NCBI RefSeq assembly: GCF_965638725.1
Contig: NC_134951.1
Location: forward strand, 28,775,746 to 28,839,745
DNA: 64,000 nucleotides
DNA from: Aptenodytes patagonicus
Lineage: Eukaryota; Chordata; Aves; Sphenisciformes; Spheniscidae
Direction of reading: 5' to 3'
This document shows, piece by piece, positions 1 through 10,393 of the stretch. The translations under genes and the position numbers were made by a program. The notes under the pieces were generated by a model. It was not told the DNA's origin. It made no database searches and saw nothing but the letters and a program-made list of their open reading frames with translations. The first letter of the stretch is position 1; every line of letters begins with the position of its first letter.

Positions 1-1190
1 GGAAACTGATGGAAGTCACAGAGATGTTCATCCATCAGCACCACCATCTGAGTACCCGGGTCACTTAAGACAATCAGTGTTCTTTCTGATTACATTCTCA
101 AGATGGCAGTATCAAACATATGGAGTTGATTCTTTTTTCCCATGAACAAGCTATGTCTACAATAAGAATTTTTTTTGTAGTTTTGAGGCTTCATGAATCA
201 GTGGGATTCCAGTAAAACGATTCCAATCAATAGGATGCTTCAACTGGTCTTGCCCAATGTTACGTTTCCAATGGCAAACGGAAAGGCTGTTTAGGCAAAT
301 GAGAGCCTGGCCCGTTTCTGCAGTCCATTCCCCTCAAACTGCTGCAGCTCCACAACTCTAGGAGTAAGGATGCTGAAGGGCATATCCCTGCCTCATCCTT
401 TTAGAATCCAGTTTTATACCTATTGTTTAAGAATTGTTAAGGTCTTACCGCTTATTGAGCTTGCTCGTACTGTCTGCCTCCACTGCCTCCTGTGGCTGCA
501 AGACCCAGAAGTATACTACCTGCAGAGTAAAAATGTTCTTTATTTTGACAGTTGACTGTGGATAGCTGGTTTCTGAAACACGTTATCCAAGCTAGGATTT
601 ATGAAATGTCTGGTCTGGTATAGCTACTGGAGGGCTTCAGTTGATAAACTCAGGCAGCCCCCAACTGCATGGAAGAACATCCAAGAGCATTTGCCATCCC
701 TTTTCTATCTTCTGTGCAATGGCTTTCTCAGTATTTAGAAAGATCTGTTTAAGTTTTCTTCATCTCTTCTCATCGCTCTGTTTACCCATTAATTTTAAAG
801 TTGGCACAGTGTACCGGCTACTTTGACAGTGCATTGTTCTCCTTAGTAACAACAGTAATAATAATGCCTTATTATTACTGATATTATTGTTACTGGTTTA
901 TACTGTATTGTTCATTTGTATTGCATGTGTGCAGGCATGTTGCTTAAGGTCTCAGTGTTAGATCTGTTTCCCACTGAGCTGAGCACTGTAAAGGCACAGA
1001 AAAAAACCCTTTTCTTGTACAGATACTAATGTAGCAAAAAAACCTAGGTCCTTTTTTCATGCAGATTTCCTTATTTAGAAAGCTATCACTGGTCTCATTA
1101 CAGCTTTTTGTTTATGCTAAGCTGGTACTCAGCCACTGACTTTTCTAACAGAAAGACTCAGTAATACTTGTAAATTTTATGTAATAGACG
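1..1190. other. Intergenic DNA, no gene seen
   Basis: AT-rich sequence with only short chance reading frames (about 60 codons) that have no recognisable protein features. I see no RNA gene or repeat that I can name. It ends where a CR1 retrotransposon tail begins at about 1191. Confidence 0.6.
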
Positions 1191-3456
1191 TCATAGAATC
1201 ATAGAATCATTAAGGTTGGAAAAGACCTCTAAGATCATCGAGTCCAACTGTCAACCCAACACCACCATGCCCACTCAACCATGTCCCTAAGCGTCTCATC
1301 TACACGTCTTTTAAATACTTCCAGGGATGGGGACTCAACCACTTCCCTGGGCAGCCTGTTCCAATCTTTAACCACTCTTTCAGTAAAGACATATTTCCTC
1401 ACATCCAATCTAAACCTCCCCTGGCGCAACTTGAGGCCATGTCCTCTCGTCCTATCACTAGTTCCTTGGGAGAAGAGACCGACACCCACCTCGCTACAAC
1501 CTCCTTTCAGGTAGTTGTAGAGAGCGATGAGGTCTCCCCTCAGCCTCCTCTTCTGCAGGCTAAACAACCCCAGTTCCCTCAGCCGCTCCTCATCAGACGT
1601 GTTCTCCAGACCCCTCACCAGCCTCATTGCCCTTCTCTGGACACGCTCCAGCACCTCAATGTCCTTCTTGTAGTGAGGGGCCCAAAACTGAACACAGTAT
1701 TTGAGGTGCGGCCTCACCAGGGCCGAGTACAGGGGCACGATCACTTCCCTACTCCTGCTGGCCACACTACTTCTGATACACGCCAGGATGCCATTGGCCT
1801 TCTTGGCCGCCTGGGCACACTGCCGGCTCATGTTCAGCCGGCTGTCGACCAACACCCCCAGGTCCTTTTCTGCCAGGCAGCTTTCCAGCCACTCTTCCCC
1901 AAGCCTGTAGCGCTGCATGGGGTTGTTGTGGCCGAAGTGCAGGACCTGGCACTTGACCTTGTTGAACCTCATACAATTGGTCTGGGCCCATCGATCCAGC
2001 CTGTCCAGGTCCCTCTGCAGAGCCTTCCTACCCTCGAGCAGATCAACACTCCCGCCCAACTTGCTGTCGTCTGCAAACTTACTGAGGGTGCACTCGATCC
2101 CCTCATCCAGATCATCAATAAAGATATTGAACAAGACCGGCCCCAAAACCGAGCCCTGGGGAACACCGCTTGTGACTGTCCGCCAACTGGATTTCACTCC
2201 ATTCACCACAACTCTCTGGGCCCGGCCGTCCAGCCAGTTTTTGACCCAGCGCAGAGTACACCTGTCTAAGCCGTGAGCCGCCAGCTTCTCTAGGAGAATG
2301 CTGTGGGAGACAGTGTCAAAGGCCTTACTGAAGTCCAGGTAGACCACAGCCACAGCCTTTCCCTCATCCACTAGGCGGGTCACCTGGTCATAGAAGGAGA
2401 TCAGGTTGGTCAAGCAGGACCTGCCTCTCACGAATCCGTGCTGGCTGGGCCTGATCCCCTGGTTGTTCCGCTCATGCCTTGTGAGCGCCCTCAAGATGAA
2501 CCGCTCCATAATCTTCCCGGGCACCGAGGTCAGGCTGACAGGCCTGTAGTTCCCCGGATCCTCCTTCCGGCCCTTCTTGTAGATGGGTGTCACTTTGGCA
2601 AGCCTCCAGTCGTCCGGGACCTCCCCCGTTAACCAGGACTGCTGATAAATGATGGAGAGTGGCTTGGCGAGCACCTCTGCCAGCTCCCTCAGCACCCTCG
2701 GGTGGATCCCGTCCGGCCCCATAGACTTGTGAGCGTCCAGGTGGCGTAGCAGGTCGTTAACTGCTTCCTCTTGGATTATGGGGGGTTTATCCTGCTCGCT
2801 GTCCCTGTCTTCCAGCTCAGGGAGCTGAGTACCCTCAGGATAGCTGGTCTGACTATTAAAGGCTGAGGCAAAGAAGGCATTAAGTACCTCAGCCTTTTCC
2901 TCATCCTTGGTGACAATGTTCCCCCCTGCATCCAATAAAGGATGGAGATTCTCCCTGGCTCTCTTCTTGTCATTCATATATTTGTAAAAACTTTTTTTGT
3001 TGTCTCTAACGACAGCGGCCAGATTGCGTTCTAGCTGGGCTTTTGCCTTTCTCATTTCCTCTCTGCACGACCTAACGAGATCCCTGTACTCTTCTTGAGT
3101 CGCCTGCCCCTTCTTCCACAAGCGGTAAACTCTCCTTTTTTTCCTGAGTCCCAGCAAGAGCTCCCCGTTCAGCCAGGCCGGTCGTCTTCCCCGCCCGTTC
3201 TTCTTACAGCACATGGGGACAGCGTGCTCCTGCGCCTTTAAGACTTCCTTCTTGAAGACCGTCCAGCCTTCCTGGACCCCTTTGCCCTTCAGGACTGTCT
3301 CCCAAGGGACTCTCTCAACCAGCGTCCTGAACAGGCCAAAGTCCGCCCTCTGGAAGTCCATGGTTGCGGTTTTGCTGCCCCCCCTCCTCACTTCACCGAG
3401 AATCGAGAATTCCATCATTTCATGGTCTCTAAGCCCAAGACGGCCTCCGACCACCA
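1191..3456 (-). mobile_element. CR1 LINE, 5'-truncated, young (copy 1)
   Basis: On the minus strand this is the 3' two thirds of a CR1 non-LTR retrotransposon. The 3' end is at the left, with the typical short tail of repeated ATTCTATG-like units (read as tcatagaatcatagaatcat on the plus strand) followed by the conserved 3' hairpin region. The right edge near 3456 is where similarity to the longer copy at 41838-44840 stops abruptly, inside the end of the endonuclease domain. It is therefore a 5' truncation, as is usual for CR1. No target-site duplication is evident, also normal for this family. It lies about 1.2 kb upstream of the CpG island and antisense to FAM83B. Confidence 0.93.
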
Positions 3457-3490
3457 ATTCAGTCAAGGTCAAAAGTGCTTTTGTGATCAT
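1235..3490 (-). CDS. CR1 ORF2 fragment: reverse transcriptase, open over 751 codons
   Basis: This is the reverse transcriptase and C-terminal region of CR1 ORF2, which in a complete element copies CR1 RNA into DNA at a nicked target. Visible RT motifs in order are [17 protein letters not shown], the [22 protein letters not shown] region, [13 protein letters not shown] (motif A aspartate), [20 protein letters not shown] and KFADDSKL (the catalytic FADD box). The frame has no stop or frameshift. The first dozen or so codons (3490 to about 3457) come from flanking host DNA, so the annotated ATG is not a CR1 start. The endonuclease domain is absent except for its last residues around DHEMMEFSI. 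The usual TAG after MV is changed to GAG here, so the frame runs some 17 codons further. As a truncated insertion it cannot be an autonomous element. Confidence 0.88.
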   Translation of the reverse strand: MITKALLTLTELVVGGRLGLRDHEMMEFSILGEVRRGGSKTATMDFQRADFGLFRTLVERVPWETVLKGKGVQEGWTVFKKEVLKAQEHAVPMCCKKNGRGRRPAWLNGELLLGLRKKRRVYRLWKKGQATQEEYRDLVRSCREEMRKAKAQLERNLAAVVRDNKKSFYKYMNDKKRARENLHPLLDAGGNIVTKDEEKAEVLNAFFASAFNSQTSYPEGTQLPELEDRDSEQDKPPIIQEEAVNDLLRHLDAHKSMGPDGIHPRVLRELAEVLAKPLSIIYQQSWLTGEVPDDWRLAKVTPIYKKGRKEDPGNYRPVSLTSVPGKIMERFILRALTRHERNNQGIRPSQHGFVRGRSCLTNLISFYDQVTRLVDEGKAVAVVYLDFSKAFDTVSHSILLEKLAAHGLDRCTLRWVKNWLDGRAQRVVVNGVKSSWRTVTSGVPQGSVLGPVLFNIFIDDLDEGIECTLSKFADDSKLGGSVDLLEGRKALQRDLDRLDRWAQTNCMRFNKVKCQVLHFGHNNPMQRYRLGEEWLESCLAEKDLGVLVDSRLNMSRQCAQAAKKANGILACIRSSVASRSREVIVPLYSALVRPHLKYCVQFWAPHYKKDIEVLERVQRRAMRLVRGLENTSDEERLRELGLFSLQKRRLRGDLIALYNYLKGGCSEVGVGLFSQGTSDRTRGHGLKLRQGRFRLDVRKYVFTERVVKDWNRLPREVVESPSLEVFKRRVDETLRDMVEWAWWCWVDSWTR

Positions 3491-4690
3491 CCGTCTACCA
3501 TCCTACCCTTTGAAAAATAATTTTAGAAAATAGATCTGCTCTTTTAAAAATTTACATGGCCCCACCTCTTTATGGATAAGTTTCCACAGAAACACATTCT
3601 CCTTCCTGACCACACATTTTCATGGGATAAAAAGCGGTGTGTCCTAACTATGAAGTACTAAGTACATTTTAAAAGTTTGTTTGTTTTTACAGCAGTTTTT
3701 CCCCTTTATTTTTCATCAAAACCAGGGAAATTCTTTTTCGGGTATGAGTAGAATCTAATCATTTAATCCAGGTGATCCTATGTCTGTAAAGGGTAGTCCA
3801 TGAGTATATTGACACCAACTATTTCCTCTTGTGCATGCCTTTACCTGAATTAACTGTACAGAAAAAGACACTGCCTGGTGGCCACCAGACTTATACATTT
3901 ATATATGCATATTGTTGTATAGATATTGCATTATTTTTACTTTTTTTTTTTCCTCAGAGAACCGTCATCAAAAAGTCATAGTAGAACCATGCTTAGCTTC
4001 AGAAATGGGATATACCCTGCACTTACTATTGGGCAGTAAAGGTTAGAAAAAAAGTTTGTGCTTAAAGCCAGACTGGATGAATTATTGCTGATAAAGCATA
4101 ATTGTCAGGGTTACAGTGCATTGTCTTAAACAGCTCATGAAAAAGCTGCCTGTAGTTATGCACCACAGGGTATGATATGGACACAGCCTATAAAAAGTTT
4201 TCTATCTATTGCCGTTAATTTAAAACGACAAAGAAAACTCAGTGTGCTTAAGCCTTGGTGTGCTTCAGTCATGCACACGTGACGTGCTGATCTGTCGGCA
4301 GTTGCATGACCCTACTAAAAAGATGATCGTGTTTTGGAAGAGCCTTTCAGAGGGGGCTCTCAAATGTTTCCAAAGGCGGGACTGCTATGTTGGCGTGCCC
4401 TGCCTGCGGGCAGGTGAGGAGGATGACGCTGGCTGCAGGAAGGCCCGGCCGGCACCGCAGCCAGGATGGGGGGCTCTGCCTTCAGGTCCGTTTCTCTAAC
4501 CTGAGACACCGCGAGCAAAAGAAGAGCATTTTAAAGCAACTGAGCTACGGAAAGGGGGCTCATCCACACAACCTAATCTGAAGGTCTCAAATGGGTATCG
4601 CTCCCTTGCCATGACTTCCTCCCCCGGAATTAACCTGGAAACTGTGACTCGAGGCTGACGGGTTTATTTTTCTTCAAGCCAACGTTTGCT
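3457..4690. other. Intergenic DNA leading into the CpG island
   Basis: AT-rich sequence up to about 4340, then GC content climbs. A good splice-donor match (CAG|GTGAGG, GT at 4414) sits in the GC-rich shoulder, but no exon can be supported from sequence alone. No repeat recognised. Confidence 0.5.
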
Positions 4691-4821
4691 TTGAGTTTCA
4701 TCTCCCACGCACACGCACACCCCGCTCCCAGGGGACCCCCGGGGGGCCGCCGATCTGCGCGGCTCGGGCCGGGCCCTGCCCCGCGGGACCGCGGGCGCCC
4801 GCGGCTGCCGGGCCGCCCGGC

Positions 4822-4857
4822 GGGCAGGGCAGGGCGGGGCGGGACGGGGCGGAGGGG
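4822..4857 (+). promoter_or_regulatory. GC-box cluster with G-quadruplex potential
   Basis: A run of at least seven G-tracts of three or four G separated by one or two bases. It contains several overlapping GGGCGG / GGGGCGG Sp1-type boxes. The spacing meets the usual G3+N1-7 pattern for an intramolecular G-quadruplex on the plus strand. It sits in the upstream part of the CpG island. Confidence 0.6.
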
Positions 4858-5049
4858 CCCCGCCGCGCGCCTGGGAAGGCGCTGCAGTTCGCTCCGCGCG
4901 AGGGCCGGGCTTCCCCAGTTCAGACAAGTCCTTACCCCGCTCCCGCGGCGGGTTTGGTGCGACACCGTCCTGACATGTTGTAACTGGTTTCCACACCCAC
5001 CGCGCCTGAGAGCGACGGGAAGTACCTGCGATGAGCCCTGCGCCGCCTT

Positions 5050-5134
5050 GACTGGCCGTCGCCGCGATCGCAGCAGCCGGGTCGAGCCGCCCCGCCGCTC
5101 CCGAGGCGAGACCCCACCGCGGGGCACCGGCGCA
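5050..5134 (+). other. FAM83B: Candidate non-coding exon 1 of FAM83B (5' UTR), start undefined
   Basis: Exon 2 begins at a clear splice acceptor upstream of the initiator codon, so at least one upstream non-coding exon must exist. The best donor in the CpG island is GCA|GTAAGTGAG, with GT at 5135, close to the consensus. The 5' edge cannot be read from sequence, and the start given is only a placeholder inside the island. An alternative donor is CAG|GTGAGG at 4414. Transcript data would settle it. Confidence 0.35.
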
Positions 5135-8100
5135 GTAAGTGAGTCTCCCTTCTGCCTCCCCTGGGACGGGCAGGGGCAGGCTCTGCCCCCGCCGGCCCCG
5201 CGCTGCGGACGGGCGGGTGGGGCGGCCGTCTCTCGCCCCGCCAAGGTCCCGCTCGGCGCGGAGCCGCGGGGCGTTTGAAACGCGGGCGCGGGGATCGCGA
5301 AATGGAGGGCGGCGGCGCGGCTCCGGCCGCGGGCACCTGAGGGGGGCCGGCGCCGAGCGGCTGGGGGGGGGGGGGGTGGCGCGGGAGAAGGGCCGGGCGG
5401 GGGCGGCGGCCCGCGGGACCGGGCTCCCACGCCGCGCTCCCTCGCGGGGCCGCGTTGCGCAACCCGCCCCCCGCGCCGGTCCCGCGGGGGCGCGGGGCGT
5501 TGCGGCCCCGCCGTGGCCGGGGGTGACACACGTGCGGTGTCCTCAAGGCTGAGGCGTGTCCGAGCACGTGGCGGTGCCAGCGGAGGGCTGGTGGCCTCCG
5601 TTTTGCCTGAAAAGTTAACTTTCTGGTTTAAAAAAGAAAAAAACGACGAAAGAAAGAAGCGGGAACCCTTGCAGTGTTGTTTTTCGCTTGGATTTGATGC
5701 CCTTTGCATCCACGGAAAATACTGTAATTTCATTAATAATGAAATAATTGCCTGTCACTGCTTAATGTAGGTAATTATTATTTATTCTTGATACAATTCC
5801 GTAATACAAAGGTTGGTGGAAGGCAGCTGTCGTAAAATGCCTGTTTATTCTGTTAAAGGCTGGTCACACCAAGCCCTTAAGGGAGGCTCCTCAGCACAGC
5901 CGTGGGTCAGAGGTGCTCAGGTGGATGCCCCAAAAACCATACCTGAGAGAGGGGCCTGCGACAAGATGTTCCTGTGGTTTAAATTTCCTTTAACTGAGGT
6001 GGCAAGGTTGAAACTTTATGCGGAAACTGTCAAAGCAATCACATTTCCTTTGGAGAGGAGATAAGGACATCCCGAGGAGAGGACCACGGCCAGGGCCTTG
6101 CCCAAGGGCTGGCTGTACGAGCCTGAGGTTAGAGATGCTCCCCAAAGTTGCTGAACAGGAAATTTTTCAAATCCTTAGAATATTAGAAAAGCGGGGAAGT
6201 TGCTTGTCTTTAGCTCTAGCCTGGAGGACTGTGCTCCTGGAACCACTGCAAAATGTTGCATCATTTTCTTCAGTGGGCATTTGTCATCTGCTGCTTTTGT
6301 GGAAGCTGGGATGCTCTCTGTATCTTTCTGCAAAAAGGCTCATTTACTTTTCTTTCAAAGAAAAAGCTCTCTTCTTGCTGGGTTCCGAGCATTTGTTGAT
6401 AGAAGGACAAGATGATCACATCAGTGCAGGATTCAGAATTTGTGTTCCTTAGCAAAAGATTCAGTTTTAGCAGCTGCATTGGAGTTTAAATTCAATTTAA
6501 GCCCATTAATGGCACTTAATAAAAAAGGTTTAAGTAATTGATCCCTGTGTCCAAGCAGAGAAGATGGCTGATACACTGGCCTGGGATTAACAGCCAAGGT
6601 TATTTCTCAGAGGATGAACAACAGCTTTCCTGGTGCTGGTAAAATTTGTGATCATGTACATGAAGTCTGATAAAGCTCTGGAAGCCTCCAGAGATGGCCC
6701 TCATTCTGCACAATGTTGCTAATAAAATTGTTGACCTAAGGAAGATCTTTGAAGAATCAAGTTGATTATGCAGAAACCATTATACACGGTTGAAGAAGAC
6801 ACCAAAAAGTTTATTTTAGAATTTTGTCTAAACCTCTGCCTCTCTATCCAAAATTATATTGGTTTCATAGGTACATTTCCTACAAAATAGCTCTTACCTT
6901 CTAAGGAGGAAAATAACTGTGTCAAGACATCTAGAGCTTTTGTCAAATATACCTGAAGCCATCATTTTAATTTGGGAGTTTTCTTTGTTTCTTCTCATGA
7001 ATGTATCGCATGCAGATGTCCTTAATTCCAAAAACCAGAATTAGAACTTTTTCATTTGTCTCATCTGTTCTGTGATTTATTTCCGTGCTGACAGATTTTA
7101 CATTTACTTTCTTAAATAAATGTGCACTGCTTTAAGCTTGTTTTATAAACGGCACTTGTAAATCAAAGATCAACATCAAAGATGTTCACTGTAAAATAAC
7201 TATTCTGGTTTGGAAGACACTGCACTAGAAGTCTCACCTTTCCAAGATTATGGTATCTTTATACCCTGCTTTCAGCATAAATCTGAGCATAAGTGGCATT
7301 TGACCTATGCCACAATTAATTAAGTCATTGTTTTCAATGAAAAGTCAAATAACATACTATACTATTACAAAAAACAAATCAAAAGAACCAAACAAAACAA
7401 AAAATGCACGTGAGCCAGCACACACATGCAATCATTTTGTACCTTTTATTTGATCATAACATTCAATATTTTATATTGCACAACGTTACATATTAAGTTT
7501 AGTACTGTTCCCTTATATTATTTTCAAAGGGAAGAGTGAGAAGAAGAAAAAAGGGATTTAGACAAGCTTTTGAAATAAACACGTCTTTCTCAACTGTATA
7601 TATGAAATCACTGGCAAAATTCCTATTTTAGAAGTATATCCATTCCAAAGTAATAAGAATTTTAGAAATATCTTTCATTTGCCTTTGTAAAATCAGATTT
7701 AGTCTTAAATGTCATAATAAGACTGACTGTTTTACTACACTGTTGAGAGTGTTACTTGTCCTGGAGGGCCCTACAAGAGCGATGTGTTAGATTCTCAGTA
7801 AAGTCGCCGGTATTAGTGTTCAGACTCTTCAGAACAACTCAGCTGAGTAACTCTGCATTTTGTACTCTCAATAGTTTTTCATTCTTCATCTAAAATGTCT
7901 TGAAAACCTGTTCCAGATGGTTGGCTTCCACAGGACACTGATGCAAAAGTTTTAATTTTACAATATTGTAAGAGTTTGACCTTTGAATCAGTCTGTGTTG
8001 TCTGTACCGTGTGCTTGGTTCTGCGTCGCCTTACACCACAGGCTGTCTCTGCATCTGGGCAAAGTGAAATGGTATCACTCCTATTTTATAACGTTTTATT

Positions 8101-9889
8101 TCTGCCTGTGAGAGCAGTGTGGAACGGAGCCCTGAATATCTGTCACAGGAATACATGTAATTCTTGATCAAGGGAGAGCAATCGGATCCCTTTCGCTTAC
8201 TGCTTTCCAGTTCACCACAAAGAGCTACTCTGGAAGCAGCCAGAAACACTCCTTTCCCCCAGGCTCGAAAGCAATCCTATCTGGGAAGATCTACCCTGCT
8301 ACTTGGCTGAGAGACAGGATTCAAATGGAGTTATTTCATATGACATGCTGATGCCAGCCTCAGATCTGGATTTTTCTTTCTTGGTCTTTTTTTAACCTCA
8401 GACTTACCAAGTTCCTCAGAAATCTTGGTTTAATTGAATGTTTAATTGGACTTTGGAGTATCAGTAGCGTATGGAGATTTTGATTTCCATTCCTTTAGGT
8501 TAATGTAGCTAATTTACGTTTCCTTTCAAGAAGATTTAAACTGTTCCCAGCGGACAGTGGAAAGCAAACGCAACGTTTGCAAAAATATCTGAAAGGTCTT
8601 GATGTGAAGAGAGAATCGTGTTACTTTTACATGCCAGTAAATGCAATCAGAACTCTGTTTGCCTATTCCTTGCTATTATACTGCTATATTATTAATTAGG
8701 CTTGTAGGGAAACCCAATGTTAACTTTCAAGCTATACTTTGCATATGATTTTTGTAACTATTCTGCCTTCCTTGGATGTCCTTCCTACTTCTGCTGTCTT
8801 TCTCTTAAGCTTCATGCCCTAGCCCTGAAAGATGAAACAGTGCTACCACGTGTCATCTTTCTATTTTACATCGCCATGCTCGTGCCACCCTCATGAAAAT
8901 CCCCCCCCCCCTTTTTTTTTGTGGCTTACCTGCCCAGTGCAGAAGTTCATTGCAGTTTTGGTTTTAGGCGAACGGTAGAGTTGCTGGAGTCCAGTAGGGT
9001 TGCACAAATGTGAAGGAAGAAACATTGGCCATTTGTCCTCTTTCTGCCTTAAATCCCAAATTGTCGCAGCAGGAACTAACCCTCTCAGCCCTTGTTAAAT
9101 GAAATAAAAAGATGGTAAGAATGAATTTATAAATCATCAGCAGTAAACAACTTATTACTTTTTTTTTTTCCCAAAACATTAATAAGATTAAAGCAGCCGC
9201 TCCTTTTGGCAGAAGGAATGAGCAGGGTGGAAACTAGACATCAGATTGCTGATTCAGAGTTTGATCCCAGATGTGGGAGGAGAAATCTTTCTGGAGTTCC
9301 TCATAACTCACTGAAATGAGGTAGGCTGGTCCTGCTTTGGAGCAAGAAATGGATTAGATCAGCATGGGAGAACAGATAGATAAGGAGAAGGACCTAAATG
9401 ACTGTTGTTTCAAAGAAGCCAGAGAAAAGGAATGTGTTGCAGAGAAAGATTAATGCATCAAAAAGTAAGAAATATAATTGGTTTCTGAAGTGTTTCTCTG
9501 AACACTACTCTGTCAGTTGTTATAAAGAGAGTTTTGAAACCCAACCTACGGTAGCGTATTGGAACATGCATTGGGTATTTATTGGTGTTACTGGTACAGA
9601 TCTTCAGTGTATTATGAGCTCTGCTATAGCTTTTAATATAAGAACTTAATCAAATTACTTAATTATTTGTTTAGTTTTGCCTTATGTAGAAGCAGCTCTT
9701 TATCTAGCTCTTTAATATTCATTTGGCAATATTAGTCCCTGAGCCTCTTCAAAACATTTTTAAATTTTTGGAAGGTGCTAGAAAAACTTAGAGCAACATT
9801 ACCAGAAAAGTATGTTGAATAATATCTGTGTGCGTGTCATAGATCTCTAGAAATATACTGATTGTTTTCTTACTTTTCTCTCTTTACAG
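5135..9889 (+). other. FAM83B: FAM83B intron 1 (if the exon 1 donor is right)
   Basis: About 4.75 kb of mainly AT-rich DNA after the CpG island. It contains a C-run followed by a T-run near 8900-8920 and otherwise no repeat or RNA that I recognise. Reading frames are short and lack protein-like features. It ends in a pyrimidine-rich tract and CAG at 9887-9889. Confidence 0.5.
5363..5376 (+). repeat. Homopolymer run of 14 G
   Basis: Uninterrupted G run inside the CpG island. Length is likely to vary between individuals and to be error-prone in sequencing and assembly. Confidence 0.85.
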
Positions 9890-10393
9890 ATACGTTTCAT
9901 CAGCTCATGAATGGAAGTTTAAGAGACTTTATACAACATATATGTGAAAATGGAAACTTCATCTTTGCTATCGTCCTTACATGATGAATGCAGATCAGAC
10001 AACTATATTGAACCTCATTACAAGGAATGGTACCGAGTAGCTATTGATGCTCTAATTGAAGGAGGTTTAGAAGCCTACAAAGAATTTCTTTCCAAAGAGA
10101 GATGCACAGAGTTCCTAGCGGATGAGGAAATTGATTATATTTTGAACAATGTTCACAGACTTCCCCAAAACACAATTTATTCCTCTAACCATGCCATTGA
10201 TGACACCTCTTCCTCGGGAACGTACTGGCCCATTGAATCAGATGTGGAAGCTCCAAATCTTGACTTAGGTTGGCCCTACCTGATGCCTGGAATTTCTGGT
10301 GGCACGAATATCGATCTGCTTTTTCATCCACCACGAGCACAGCCTTACACCATAAAGGAAAGTATTCGGAAGATGATACGAGATGCAAGAAAG
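9890..10393 (+). CDS. FAM83B: FAM83B exon 2: 5' UTR end plus codons 1-148
   Basis: The acceptor is TTTACAG with AG at 9888-9889. The exon closes at AAG|GTAAAC with GT at 10394, phase 0. The start is ATG at 9950, encoding [13 protein letters not shown]. It has A at -3 and G at +4, and an in-frame TAA at 9920-9922 upstream rules out a longer N-terminus. The encoded start of DUF1669 contains [38 protein letters not shown] and [19 protein letters not shown], all characteristic of FAM83B rather than its paralogues. Coding begins 60 bases into the exon, and the leader carries three upstream ATGs. If intron 2 were retained the frame would continue 45 codons to TGA at 10529 and cut the domain short. 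Confidence 0.95.
9907..9984 (+). promoter_or_regulatory. FAM83B: Upstream AUG cluster before the FAM83B start
   Basis: Three ATGs precede the main start within exon 2. ATG at 9907 opens a 25-codon frame ending at TGA 9982-9984, overlapping the main frame by 35 bases. ATG at 9911 opens a three-codon frame ending at TAA 9920-9922. ATG at 9942 is followed immediately by TGA (a minimal start-stop) and lies two bases short of the main ATG at 9950. Such arrangements commonly lower or condition translation of the main frame. The effect here is inferred. Confidence 0.6.

Larger units (their letters stand above)
4690..5580 (+). promoter_or_regulatory. FAM83B: CpG island, probable FAM83B promoter
   Basis: This roughly 0.9-kb block is strikingly GC-rich and full of CG dinucleotides in an otherwise AT-rich window. 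It is the only such block here and lies about 4.4 kb upstream of the first coding exon, on the correct side for FAM83B. Visible elements include GC boxes (GGGCGG type) within 4822-4857, a palindromic C/EBP-type TTGCGCAA at 5455-5462 and an E-box CACGTG at 5565-5570. I see no TATA box, which fits a CpG-island promoter with dispersed starts. Promoter assignment is inference from position and composition. The island could also fire in the opposite direction, but nothing upstream supports a divergent gene. Confidence 0.72.

Noticed and set aside
1439..2269. A 276-codon frame on the plus strand, with counterparts at 42068-42796 (+) and 38861-39349 (-).
   Set aside because: These lie antisense to CR1 RT and recur only because the CR1 copies recur. 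The protein is low in recognisable features, and the frames are shadows of the RT codon pattern.
4387..4581. Short frame opening MLACPACGQVRRM, reminiscent of a zinc ribbon.
   Set aside because: Only one CxxC pair, no partner cysteines, 64 codons, and it lies on the CpG island shoulder. Judged chance.
4630..5733. Long frames of 367 and 211 codons (-) and 195 and 137 codons (+) in the GC-rich block.
   Set aside because: They are Pro/Arg/Ala/Gly-rich in every frame, as expected of stop-poor CpG-island DNA. There are no domains, and overlapping frames on both strands look alike.
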